Positions 1 through 7,572 are shown, counted from the stretch's first letter. The stretch: 11,676 nt of DNA from Azonexus sp. (GCA_030697085.1 JAUYQT010000559.1:1-11676), one strand, 5' to 3'. The notes: a model not told the origin generated them from the letters alone. Made by a program: numbers and translations.

Positions 1-171
1 GAATTTGAGTCACACCCATTGCACTACGAATATGTACTGCTAAAAGGTAACCAAATCCCCCAAAACAACCCGACGAATCCAAAATATCGTTTATTCATCT
101 GGCTCTGGCAGCGCTTTCCCATACCCCTCGCCAATGCACTCGGGCCTATGATCGTGCGAAACCTTGGTTAG
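1..171 (+). CDS. FemAB-family XrtA/PEP-CTERM-associated protein, C-terminal 56 residues
   Basis: The first reading frame is open from base 1 and stops with TAG at 169-171, so only the last 56 residues of a gene starting to the left are visible. The end contains NPTNPKYRLFIWLWQRFP followed by LGPMIVRNLG. I recognise this as the characteristic tail of the FemAB-like (GNAT-fold) proteins of XrtA loci (TIGR03019 group). FemAB proteins transfer aminoacyl or related acyl groups. The substrate of the XrtA-associated group is not established, but it is expected to act in EPS or cell-surface assembly in the cytoplasm. The position just before xrtA matches the usual order of these loci. The catalytic domain lies outside the window, so nothing can be said about activity. 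The identification rests on the C-terminal signature plus context. Confidence 0.85.
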   Translation, partial: EFESHPLHYEYVLLKGNQIPQNNPTNPKYRLFIWLWQRFPIPLANALGPMIVRNLG

Positions 172-172
172 C

Positions 173-340
173 AATGACGAACATTCATTTTCTTGTTCAT
201 CACTTCTTATCCATCCCGAATCCGTCATCGCTATCGGCCAGGCCGCCCGCGCCTGCATCGTCGCCCGTTACAGTTGGGAAGCGCACATGAGCCATATTGA
301 CCGTTACCTCCCCATGCCCGCCACCGGCCAAGCCACATGA
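173..340 (+). pseudogene. 3' remnant of a TIGR03087-like XrtA-system glycosyltransferase
   Basis: The second reading frame is open from 152 to a TGA at 338-340. It encodes a short peptide whose end reads AIGQAARACIVARYSWEAHM followed by SHIDRYLP. A helix with A-A-R then Y-S-W-E is the typical C-terminus of GT4 glycosyltransferases, and in XrtA loci a glycosyltransferase of roughly 400 residues (TIGR03087 group) commonly lies between femAB and xrtA. Only about 45-55 codons remain. There is no ATG before base 287, only a TTG at 164 inside femAB, so I read this as the scar of an internal deletion and not a small functional gene. Its stop overlaps the xrtA start as ATGA (337-340), which is the junction expected of a formerly coupled gene pair. 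An alternative is an unrelated short peptide, but the YSWE-containing tail argues against that. The left boundary is uncertain. Confidence 0.7.
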
Positions 341-1869
341 CAACCACCGCCACGCCGCTCACGCCCTCCTGGCGCCAAGCCCTCCCACTACTTATCGTGT
401 TACTGGGCTGGATACTCTTTTGGTACCGGGATACCGCAGTTGCCATGGTTAATATGTGGCTAAGCTCAGAAACCTTTACGCATGCATTTATTGTCCCGCC
501 CATCACCCTCTGGCTTATCTGGCGGCAACGCAGCCTGGTCCTTGCAGCCCAACCCAAAACATCTCTACTTCTTGCCATTCCCGTCGCACTGACTACTTTT
601 TTATGGCTGCTCGGCGAGCTGACCGCGGTCAATGCGCTTACCCAATTTGCTTTAGTAGCAACGCTAGTACTCGCCATCATGGCCTTGCTCGGTATCGAAG
701 TCAGCAAACGCATCGCCTTCCCGCTTGCCTTCCTGTTCTTCGCCGTCCCTATTGGCGATTTCATGTTGCCCAAACTGATGGAATGGACCGCTGCCTTTAC
801 CGTGCTCGCCCTGCGTGCCAGTGGCATACCGGTCTACCAGGAAGGTCTGCAATTCATCATTCCAAGCGGCAACTGGTCAGTTGTCGAAGCCTGCAGCGGC
901 ATCCGCTACATCATCGCCTCCGTCACTGTCGGTACGCTTTTCGCTTACCTCAACTATGTCTCACTCAAGCGGCGCCTGATCTTCATCGGCCTCTCGATAA
1001 TCGTCCCGGTCATTGCCAACTGGCTACGCGCCTACATAATCGTCATGTTGGGCCATCTCTCCAGCAATAAACTGGCGGCAGGGGTCGACCACCTGATCTA
1101 CGGCTGGCTATTTTTTGGCTTGGTCATCATGATGATGTTTTTTATCGGCTCTCGGTGGAGCGAAGCTGAGCCCGAAGCCCCTCCTGCCACACCGCAAGCA
1201 CCCACCAAATCATCCCTCAATGCATGGCTGGCGAGTGCCGGCATTGCGCTAATTGCGGCGCTCGGCCCACTCGCCTTCGTTGCCATAGACCACGCAGATC
1301 AAGCCACCCCCCCCAAGCTCGTTCATTTTTCACCCTCAGGAAGCTGGAGCGAAACCCAAGCCTTCGCCAGTTGGAAACCCATCTACGCCACCGCCCCCGC
1401 TGAAATCCAAAAGAGTTTTAGCAACGGCAGCAACTCGGTTGGCCTCTACATCGCCTACTACCGCAATCAAGACTACCAACAAAAACTAGTCACCTCCACC
1501 AACAGCCTCGCCAGCAGCAGCGACCACATCTGGTCCGTCACCGCCCAGGGCCAAACACCTGTCAACCAGGCCAACCTCCCGACCAAACTTCGTACCGCCC
1601 AGCTCCTTGGCAAAGACACCCAGCCGGAAACCCGCCTGCTCGTCTGGCAGTGGTACTGGATCAACGGCAAACTCACCACTTCGGACATTGAAGCCAAGCT
1701 CTACACGGCCCTTTCACGGCTACGCGGCAATGGCGATGACTCCGCTACCGTCATGCTCTACACGCAATTCGAGCAAATCGGCGACCCGCTAGCCACCCTC
1801 CAGGCATTTGCTGCGGTCAACGCGGAAAACATTACAAAAATGCTCCAACAAACACGCGATACCCGATAG
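337..1869 (+). CDS. xrtA: Exosortase A fused to an EpsI domain (XrtA-EpsI)
   Basis: This is a 510-residue polytopic inner-membrane protein. XrtA recognises the C-terminal PEP-CTERM signal of exported proteins and cleaves and transfers them. About residues 10-272 form the exosortase domain with many hydrophobic segments. The expected catalytic triad is visible: Cys186 in VVEACSGIR, Arg231 in NWLRAY and His252 in GVDHLIYGW. A Pro/Ala-rich linker (about 275-292) and one further membrane segment (about 296-316) lead to a soluble C-terminal EpsI domain (about 320-505), with the family-like stretches ASWKP and GLYIAYYRNQ. The fused layout is typical of betaproteobacterial exosortase A. The ATG overlaps the stop of the upstream glycosyltransferase remnant (ATGA) and has no obvious Shine-Dalgarno sequence, so initiation was probably coupled to upstream translation. 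The start fits the family. The amidotransferase begins 2 nt after the stop. Confidence 0.96.
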   Translation: MTTTATPLTPSWRQALPLLIVLLGWILFWYRDTAVAMVNMWLSSETFTHAFIVPPITLWLIWRQRSLVLAAQPKTSLLLAIPVALTTFLWLLGELTAVNALTQFALVATLVLAIMALLGIEVSKRIAFPLAFLFFAVPIGDFMLPKLMEWTAAFTVLALRASGIPVYQEGLQFIIPSGNWSVVEACSGIRYIIASVTVGTLFAYLNYVSLKRRLIFIGLSIIVPVIANWLRAYIIVMLGHLSSNKLAAGVDHLIYGWLFFGLVIMMMFFIGSRWSEAEPEAPPATPQAPTKSSLNAWLASAGIALIAALGPLAFVAIDHADQATPPKLVHFSPSGSWSETQAFASWKPIYATAPAEIQKSFSNGSNSVGLYIAYYRNQDYQQKLVTSTNSLASSSDHIWSVTAQGQTPVNQANLPTKLRTAQLLGKDTQPETRLLVWQWYWINGKLTTSDIEAKLYTALSRLRGNGDDSATVMLYTQFEQIGDPLATLQAFAAVNAENITKMLQQTRDTR

Positions 1870-1871
1870 CC

Positions 1872-3761
1872 ATGTGCGGTATATCCGGCCTTTTCGACAC
1901 CCGCAGCCAACGCGACTATCCGCGTGATCTCATCGAGCGCGTCAACAATATCCAATCCCATCGCGGCCCCGACGAAGCCGGCATTCACCTCGAACCCGGC
2001 ATCGCCCTTGGCCACCGCCGGCTCTCCATCATCGACCTGGCCAGCGGGCAACAGCCACTCAGCAACGAAGACGCCTCAGTTTGGGTTGTTTTCAACGGTG
2101 AAATTTACAACTACCAGCAACTCGTCCCTGAACTCCAGGCACTCGGCCACACCTTCCGCACCCGCAGCGATACCGAAGTCATCGTGCACGCCTGGGAAAC
2201 CTGGGGCGAAGCCTGTGTGGAACGATTCCGCGGCATGTTCGCGTTCGCCATCTGGGACCGCAACCAGCAAACCCTATTTCTCGCCCGGGACCGCATGGGC
2301 GTCAAACCCCTGCACTACGCGCTACTCGATGACGGCAGCTTCATCTTCGGCTCAGAACTCAAAGTCGTCACCGCCCACCCCGCATTCCGCCGCGAAATAG
2401 ACCCATGCGCCGTTGAAGAATACTTCGCGCTCGGCTATGTTGCCGACCCCCGCTGCATCTACACCACCGCCAAAAAGCTCCCCCCCGCCCACACCCTCAC
2501 CCTGCGCCGGGGCGAAACCAACGTACAGCCCAAACCCTATTGGGACGTCAAATTCACGCTCGACAATCCGATCAGCACTACCGACGCGCTCGAAGAGCTA
2601 CAAAGCCGGCTGAAAGAGTCCGTCCAACTGCGCATGATCTCCGAAGTACCACTTGGCGCCTTCCTCTCCGGTGGCGTTGATTCCAGCGCCGTTGTCGCCA
2701 TGATGGCCAGCGTCTCCAGAACACCCGTCACCACCTGCGCCATCGGTTTCAAAGACCCGAAATTCAACGAATCCGATTTCGCCAAACTCGTCGCCGACCG
2801 CTACCAAACCCAACACACGCTGGATATTGTCGACAGTGATGACTTCGACCTCATCGACCACCTCGCCTGGCTCTACGACGAACCCTACGCCGACAGCTCC
2901 GCTATCCCCACCTACCGCGTTTGCCAACTCGCCCGCCAGCACGTCACCGTTGCACTATCGGGCGATGGTGGCGACGAAACCTTTGGCGGCTACCGTCGCT
3001 ACAAGCTGCACCTGCTCGAAGAAAAAGCCCGCAATAGCCTGCCCATTGCACTGCGCCGTCCAATTTTTGGCACCCTCGGTCGCCTCTACCCCAAAGCCGA
3101 CTGGGCGCCGCGCCCACTCCGCGCCAAAACCACCTTCCAGGCCCTTGCCTTCGATTCAGTCGAAGCCTACCTGCACACCATCTCGCTTCAGCGCGCCGAC
3201 GAACGCGATCGTCTCTACTCACCCGAATTCAAACGCCAACTCAACGGCTACAGCGCACTCGACGTTTTCCGCCGGCACGCCGCCAATGCGCAAACGGATG
3301 ACCCGCTGGCCCTCATTCAATACCTCGACTACAAAACCTGGCTTGTTGGCGACATCAACACCAAAGTCGACCGCGCCAGCATGGCCCACTCGCTCGAAGT
3401 GCGCGAACCCCTGATGGATCACCAGCTCGTCGAATGGCTCGCCACCCTCCCCACTTCCCTAAAAATCAAGGGACAAGAAGGCAAATGGCTACTCAAAAAA
3501 GCCATGGAACCACACCTGCCCGACGAAGTGCTCTACCGCCCCAAAATGGGCTTCTCAGTACCGCTCGCCGCCTGGCTGCGCGGGCCGCTCGCCGAACGGG
3601 CCAGAAAAGCCATTCTCGGCCCACGCCTCGCCGAAACCGGCTACTTCAACCCGAAAACCCTACGCTTCATGCTCGAAAAACACCAAAGCGGCCAACGCGA
3701 TTTCTCCGCACCACTCTGGTCACTGCTCATGTTTGAAGCCTTCCTCAAAAATGCCAGCTGA
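1872..3761 (+). CDS. XrtA-associated class II amidotransferase (asparagine synthetase-like, TIGR03108 type)
   Basis: This 629-residue protein has the full asparagine synthetase B layout. The N-terminal Ntn glutaminase domain starts MCGISGLFD, so Cys2 is exposed after Met removal as the nucleophile. It also has SHRGPDEAG (29-37), GHRRLSIIDL (47-56), FNGEIYN (74-80) and RSDTEV (98-103). The C-terminal synthetase domain carries the ATP PP-loop SGGVDSS (266-272) and SGDGGDETFGGY (363-374). It should hydrolyse glutamine and use the ammonia to amidate an adenylylated carboxylate. In XrtA loci the acceptor is unknown, perhaps a sugar acid or another EPS building block and not aspartate (inference). 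Genes of this kind are, to my recollection, needed for EPS-dependent floc formation in Zoogloea. It lies 2 nt after xrtA with no clear ribosome site, so translational coupling is likely. An ordinary asnB is less likely given the neighbours. Confidence 0.93.
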   Translation: MCGISGLFDTRSQRDYPRDLIERVNNIQSHRGPDEAGIHLEPGIALGHRRLSIIDLASGQQPLSNEDASVWVVFNGEIYNYQQLVPELQALGHTFRTRSDTEVIVHAWETWGEACVERFRGMFAFAIWDRNQQTLFLARDRMGVKPLHYALLDDGSFIFGSELKVVTAHPAFRREIDPCAVEEYFALGYVADPRCIYTTAKKLPPAHTLTLRRGETNVQPKPYWDVKFTLDNPISTTDALEELQSRLKESVQLRMISEVPLGAFLSGGVDSSAVVAMMASVSRTPVTTCAIGFKDPKFNESDFAKLVADRYQTQHTLDIVDSDDFDLIDHLAWLYDEPYADSSAIPTYRVCQLARQHVTVALSGDGGDETFGGYRRYKLHLLEEKARNSLPIALRRPIFGTLGRLYPKADWAPRPLRAKTTFQALAFDSVEAYLHTISLQRADERDRLYSPEFKRQLNGYSALDVFRRHAANAQTDDPLALIQYLDYKTWLVGDINTKVDRASMAHSLEVREPLMDHQLVEWLATLPTSLKIKGQEGKWLLKKAMEPHLPDEVLYRPKMGFSVPLAAWLRGPLAERARKAILGPRLAETGYFNPKTLRFMLEKHQSGQRDFSAPLWSLLMFEAFLKNAS

Positions 3762-3860
3762 TCAAACATCAAACAATCGAGAAAAAAGCTGGCGAACCCA
3801 CACCGAACCACAAAATAATGACTTGCTGCGGATTACCCCGGAGCGGGCACAGAATGCATT

Positions 3861-4991
3861 ATGGAAAATATAGCCCCCCGCCGCCGCATCATCCACGTCG
3901 TCCATAGCTTCTCCATCGGGGGTCTCGAAAACGTCATCGTTCAACTCATCAACCGCTTGCCGGCTGACAAATACGAGCACATCGTCCTCTCACTCACCAC
4001 CATCAGCGACTTCAAAAACCGCATCGAGCGGCCCGACGTTCAATTCATCGCCCTCGACAAACAACCCGGCCACGCCATCCCGCTTTACCCCAAAATCTAC
4101 CGCCTGCTCCGCCAACTCAAGCCAGACGTTCTGCACACCTGCAACCTTGCCGCTCTTGAACTCGTCCCACTCGGCTGGCTAGCCCGCGTCCCCCTGCGCA
4201 TCCATGCCGAACACGGCTGGGACGCCCATGACCCCAACGGTACCAATCCACGCTACATCAAAGTCCGCAAGCTCTACAAACCCTTCGTCAGCCACTACAT
4301 CAGCGTATCTCAAGACCTCGACAACTACCTCGCCAAAGCCATCGGCATTCCCCCTCAGCGCCGCTCGCTGATCGCCAACGGCGTCGACACCGACCGCTTC
4401 TGCCCTGCCGAAGGCAGCCCAGTAAACGTCGAAGGCTGCCCCTTCCAAGCCGGAAAACACTGGCTACTGGGCACCGTTGGCCGGCTGCAAACCGTCAAAA
4501 ATCAACCCTACCTCGCCCGCGCCTTCGTCCACCTGCTGCAGCAACACCCCGAAGCCGCCGAACGCATGCGCCTGATCATCATCGGCGAAGGCCCATTGCG
4601 CGCTGAAGTCGAGCGCATTTTGCAAGAAGGCAACGCCAGCCAATACGCCTGGCTTCCCGGCCCTCGCGACGACATTCCAGAAATAATGCGTATGCTTGAC
4701 TGCTTCACCCTGCCCTCCCAAGCAGAAGGCACCTCCTGCACCCTGCAAGAAGCCATGGCCAGCGGGCTGCACTGCATTGCCACCGCCGTGGGTGGCAACC
4801 CCGCACTGGTTGAAGAAAACCACACCGGCCACCTCGTTCCGCCCGATGACGAAAACGCCTACGCCGAAGCGCTCTGGCATGCCTTCACTCATCCGGAACA
4901 AACCACCGCGCAAGGCCAGGCAGCCCGGCAACGCGCCCTAAAAAACTTCGCGCTCAGTAGCATGACCAAACGCTACGAACAAATCTTTTAA
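3861..4991 (+). CDS. GT4 glycosyltransferase, XrtA/PEP-CTERM system (TIGR03088 type)
   Basis: This is a 376-residue cytosolic GT-B enzyme that would transfer a sugar from a nucleotide donor to the growing lipid-linked EPS repeat unit. The N-terminus RIIHVVHSFSIGGLENVIVQ (9-28) is the typical opening of the XrtA-associated glycosyltransferases, with the glycine-rich GGLEN loop. A second Rossmann half follows, with GTVGRLQTVKNQ (204-215), IIGEGP (240-245), LPGPRDD (265-271) and the GT4 E-x7-E motif at Glu289/Glu297 inside QAEGTSCTLQEAMASG. The end (RYEQIF) is rather short for the group, but the fold looks complete. A GGAG at 3840-3843 is 17 nt from the ATG, farther than ideal. No in-frame start exists in the region just upstream, and the family's N-terminus fits this ATG. 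It is separated by 99 nt from the amidotransferase. Donor and acceptor sugars cannot be read from the sequence. Confidence 0.92.
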   Translation: MENIAPRRRIIHVVHSFSIGGLENVIVQLINRLPADKYEHIVLSLTTISDFKNRIERPDVQFIALDKQPGHAIPLYPKIYRLLRQLKPDVLHTCNLAALELVPLGWLARVPLRIHAEHGWDAHDPNGTNPRYIKVRKLYKPFVSHYISVSQDLDNYLAKAIGIPPQRRSLIANGVDTDRFCPAEGSPVNVEGCPFQAGKHWLLGTVGRLQTVKNQPYLARAFVHLLQQHPEAAERMRLIIIGEGPLRAEVERILQEGNASQYAWLPGPRDDIPEIMRMLDCFTLPSQAEGTSCTLQEAMASGLHCIATAVGGNPALVEENHTGHLVPPDDENAYAEALWHAFTHPEQTTAQGQAARQRALKNFALSSMTKRYEQIF

Positions 4992-5365
4992 CCTTGAAAC
5001 CTCAGGAAGCCAAGGTCATTGGCGTGTTTGGCTGAAATAGCCGGCAACATCAATCCGTAAAAAATGCCGGCACGACCTGATCGCCAGATTTCTGGGGAAG
5101 CCGAGCACTGTTGTTAACACATCACTCAACTTGACACCGAATCCGAATCTATCCAGACAAGGCAAAAGCGGATTCACTCTGCCAAGCAACGCCACAATTC
5201 CGCATAACCACCAGTGAACGCCACAACAGGATTTTGAGCGCATTTTCGCAGTTGACCGCAACAATCGAATTGCATGCGAACCCCAGCCGGAAATTTGTCA
5301 CACCTTGCTCGCACCTCCTGTGGTTCAATTGCAAATTGCATACAACACAGGCAAAACACCCACCA
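4992..5365. other. 374-base intergenic gap between XrtA core and accessory genes
   Basis: I see no convincing gene here on either strand. The short open frames lack recognisable motifs or initiation sites. Three small inverted repeats cluster in the first 105 bases: ACCTTG at 4991-4996 with CAAGGT at 5011-5016, the stronger stem at 5040-5071, and CCAGA-TT-TCTGG at 5084-5095. None is followed by a T-tract, so intrinsic termination is not supported. The heptamer AATTGCA occurs at 5268-5274 and twice in tandem at 5327-5340. The gap marks the boundary between the conserved core and the variable module and is a plausible place for a promoter of the accessory genes, but I cannot point to a convincing -35/-10 pair. 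Confidence 0.6.
5040..5071. repeat. 7-bp perfect inverted repeat (possible RNA hairpin)
   Basis: GCCGGCA at 5040-5046 is the exact reverse complement of TGCCGGC at 5065-5071, leaving an 18-nt loop that contains six consecutive A residues. It begins about 50 nt after the TIGR03088-type glycosyltransferase stop codon. The G+C-rich stem could form a hairpin in the mRNA leaving the core operon, but no run of T follows on either strand, so a classical terminator is not supported. Chance occurrence is possible. Confidence 0.3.
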
Positions 5366-6310
5366 ATGGCGCTCACCGAAAAACAAATTAGCGAAAATTT
5401 CACCCTCGCAAAATTCCTCGCCATTATTCTCGTCTCCACCGGCCACTACTTCGAAGGATCTCTGCTTTGGGCTCCCGTAACCGTTGGCCTCTTCATATTT
5501 GCCTTCGCCTCCGGCTACTTCACATCCATCAAGCACCACAGCCAACTGCCAGTAAAAACATTCTGGATCGCGAAGATCAAGCGCCTTGGGCCACCGCTAA
5601 TCATCATCAACCTCTTTCTTGCCGCACTATTCCTGATACAAGGGCGCGAAGGCATCTGGCATCCGCACACCCTGCTCGGTATCACAGGGCTCACCGGCCT
5701 GCTCAACTGGCAAGGCATAAACAACCACAGCCCATTCGGTGCCGGCCTATGGTTCATGACCGTACTACTAATCTTCTACCTGATCTACCCACTACTCGCA
5801 AAATCCCTAAAAACCACTCAAAACGCGCTCACATTCTTGGCAATCAGCGCCGTAATATCGACACTCGGCCATATATACGCCACACCGCCCTACATGCTCT
5901 GGCCCACCGTGTTTGGCTTTTGTCTTGGCACAATAAGTGGGCAGCTAAACTGGCAACCCAAGTCCAGCTTATCAATTGCACTCGGCGCACTCGCTATTAC
6001 TCTCATGCTTGCGCTCAACGCAGCAGGCATCAAACAGCTCAACCTGCTCGCCATCATCGCAACCGCTATTGCCAGCGTTGCCTTCCTGCTCAGCGTCCCG
6101 CTAAAACCACCAATAAACCGCCTGGCCCTGCTCAGCGGCAGCATTCTGGAAATCTATTTTATTCACGGCTACCTGTTTATCCGGCCGCAAGGCTGGCCCA
6201 GCTGGTTAAGTTACCTAATGTCGATGGCAATAATCCTGCTCGCTGCCATCACACTTAACCTCTTGGCACAGAAAATTCCCCGGCAGCTCAGCCCCCAGCT
6301 GCAACTGTGA
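5366..6310 (+). CDS. Membrane O-acyltransferase, acyltransferase-3 (OafA/NodX) superfamily
   Basis: This 314-residue very hydrophobic protein has about nine to ten predicted membrane helices, matching the acyltransferase-3 fold that moves acetyl or other acyl groups onto sugars at the inner membrane. The first helix contains FLAIILVSTGH, with His27 in the position of the superfamily's catalytic histidine. The arginine of the usual R-x10-H motif is replaced by Lys16. Other family-like stretches are WFMTVLLIFYLIYPLL (129-144) and LEIYFIHGYLF (261-271). There is no SGNH domain. The ATG at 5366 places the first helix normally near the N-terminus but has no good ribosome site. A TTG at 5234 would add 44 residues with no recognisable sequence. 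Its TGA overlaps a GTG (6307-6310), so it is probably cotranscribed with the toroid gene. It likely decorates the EPS (inference). Confidence 0.82.
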   Translation: MALTEKQISENFTLAKFLAIILVSTGHYFEGSLLWAPVTVGLFIFAFASGYFTSIKHHSQLPVKTFWIAKIKRLGPPLIIINLFLAALFLIQGREGIWHPHTLLGITGLTGLLNWQGINNHSPFGAGLWFMTVLLIFYLIYPLLAKSLKTTQNALTFLAISAVISTLGHIYATPPYMLWPTVFGFCLGTISGQLNWQPKSSLSIALGALAITLMLALNAAGIKQLNLLAIIATAIASVAFLLSVPLKPPINRLALLSGSILEIYFIHGYLFIRPQGWPSWLSYLMSMAIILLAAITLNLLAQKIPRQLSPQLQL

Positions 6311-6368
6311 AATACGCCCGAGGCATTAGCCACGAAATAACCCAAGATGCTGCAAATAAACAATTTTC

Positions 6369-6373
6369 GGAGA
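6369..6373 (+). promoter_or_regulatory. Shine-Dalgarno GGAGA deciding the toroid gene start
   Basis: GGAGA lies 5 nt before the ATG at 6379. It is one of the few strong ribosome sites in the window and favours 6379 over the alternative GTG at 6307, which overlaps the upstream stop but would add 24 residues. Confidence 0.65.
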
Positions 6374-6378
6374 TCCGC

Positions 6379-7572
6379 ATGCTCAACCGACTTAAATCTG
6401 CCCTCTTCGGCAATAGCAAAACCGTACTGACAAAACTCGCGCTAGCTGAGCAACAGATCGACCAGAAAGGTTTGCCACATTCCATACCACCTGGCAGAAC
6501 AGAAACCATCAAGACTGCCCTCGCCTGGCTCTGTGCAGCCCAAGACCATTCTGCTTCAGCCGATGGCGGCGTCGCCCGCGACTACAGCCTGATCAAGGGC
6601 TGGGCAACTTCGTATCCTGAAACTACCGGCTACATCATTCCCAGCATCATCGAGCTTGCAAAGCGCAGCGCCAATGAAGAATTACATTTGCGTGCGCGCC
6701 GCATGCTCGACTGGTGTGTTGCGATTCAATTCCCTGAAGGAGGCTTTCAAGGTGGCAAAATCGACGCAACACCTAAGGTGCCTGTCACCTTCAATACTGG
6801 GCAAATCCTACTCGGCCTGAGCGCTGGCGCACACGAGTACGCTGATCCGAGCTACATCCAGGCCATGCATAAAGCTGCCGCCTGGCTGCGCGACGATCTC
6901 GAGGCAGATGGCTGCTGGCGTAAGCACCCCACGCCATTTGCCGCACCGGGTGAAAAAGCCTACGAAACCCATGTCGCCTGGGGACTATTTGAAGCTGAAC
7001 GTGTTGCCCCCGGCAATGGCTCCGGCGAAGCCGGTCTGCGTCAAGTGGACTGGGCACTTACCAAACAAGCCGCGAATGGATGGTTCGCCTCCAATTGTCT
7101 GACTAATCCCAACGCACCACTCACCCACACTATCGGCTATGTGCTGCGTGGCGTCATCGAAGGCTACCGGCTTTCGCAACGACCAGACCTTCTCGCTGCC
7201 GCCATCAAGACCACTGAAGGCTTACTGCCAGCAATTGAAGCCGATGGCCGCTTGCCTGGTCGTCTCGATTCAAACTGGAAAGGCGCAGCCAACTACGTTT
7301 GTCTGACTGGCGCGGCCCAAATCGCCCATTGCCTATTTCTTCTATACAAAGAAACCAACAAACAACACTACCTCGATGCAGGACAAAAACTTACCGCCTA
7401 CGTCCGGCGCACAGTGCGCTTAGACGGCCCGGAAAACCAACTCGGTGGTATCAAAGGTTCATTCCCTATCAACGGCGATTATGGCCAGTGGGAATACCTG
7501 AACTGGGCGGCCAAGTTCTTTATTGACGCCAACCTGATTGAGATGGACATCCTAGGAGAACATTATGCTTAA
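6379..7572 (+). CDS. Six-hairpin alpha/alpha-toroid protein of EPS cluster, function unknown
   Basis: This 397-residue soluble protein has no signal peptide, and I cannot assign it to a characterised enzyme. It shows a clear internal repeat: short turns of the type D/E/N-G-x recur at residues 62 (ADGGV), 121 (EGGFQGG), 177 (ADGCW), 233 (ANGWF), 289 (ADGRL) and 356 (LGGIKG). The spacing is 56-67, and helix-like segments such as ALAWLCAAQ and AAAWLRDDL lie between them. Six such hairpins predict an (alpha/alpha)6 toroid, the fold of terpene cyclases, prenyltransferase beta subunits, six-hairpin glycosidases, some polysaccharide lyases and the C5-epimerase C-terminal domain. No DXDD cyclase motif is seen. 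The C-terminus is rich in aromatic and acidic residues (NGDYGQWEYLNWAAKF, 365-380), as in a sugar-binding cleft. The alternative start is GTG 6307. The last codons overlap the AAC(3) gene by 8 nt. A polymer-modifying or binding role is inference. Confidence 0.8.
   Translation: MLNRLKSALFGNSKTVLTKLALAEQQIDQKGLPHSIPPGRTETIKTALAWLCAAQDHSASADGGVARDYSLIKGWATSYPETTGYIIPSIIELAKRSANEELHLRARRMLDWCVAIQFPEGGFQGGKIDATPKVPVTFNTGQILLGLSAGAHEYADPSYIQAMHKAAAWLRDDLEADGCWRKHPTPFAAPGEKAYETHVAWGLFEAERVAPGNGSGEAGLRQVDWALTKQAANGWFASNCLTNPNAPLTHTIGYVLRGVIEGYRLSQRPDLLAAAIKTTEGLLPAIEADGRLPGRLDSNWKGAANYVCLTGAAQIAHCLFLLYKETNKQHYLDAGQKLTAYVRRTVRLDGPENQLGGIKGSFPINGDYGQWEYLNWAAKFFIDANLIEMDILGEHYA
7554..7559 (+). promoter_or_regulatory. 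Strong Shine-Dalgarno AGGAGA inside the toroid gene end
   Basis: AGGAGA sits 5 nt before the ATG at 7565, within the last codons of the toroid gene. It fixes the acetyltransferase start and suggests efficient reinitiation at the 8-nt overlap. Confidence 0.8.

Noticed and set aside
231..827. Long open frame of 198 codons on the - strand
   Set aside because: It lies antisense to the xrtA exosortase domain, has no recognisable domain, and its composition is explained by the C-rich codons of the real gene.
2827..3414. Open frame of 195 codons on the + strand
   Set aside because: It is a shifted frame inside the amidotransferase, low in complexity (Ser/Thr/Pro-rich), with no motif, while the overlapping frame carries all family motifs.
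4464..4931. Open frame of 155 codons on the - strand
   Set aside because: It is antisense to the second Rossmann half of the GT4 glycosyltransferase. No family resemblance was seen.
5268..5340. Three copies of AATTGCA (5268-5274, 5327-5333, 5334-5340)
   Set aside because: A 7-base A+T-rich word repeated in a noncoding stretch is easily due to chance. The copies lack regular spacing and sit beside no clear promoter.
5234..5365. Possible 44-residue N-terminal extension of the acyltransferase from a TTG start
   Set aside because: The residues match nothing recognisable and precede a normal N-terminus. The ATG at 5366 puts the first helix and His27 where the family has them.
5467..6258. Open frame of 263 codons on the + strand
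   Set aside because: It overlaps the acyltransferase gene entirely and gives an Arg/His/Gln-rich product with no membrane segments. The other frame gives a coherent membrane protein.
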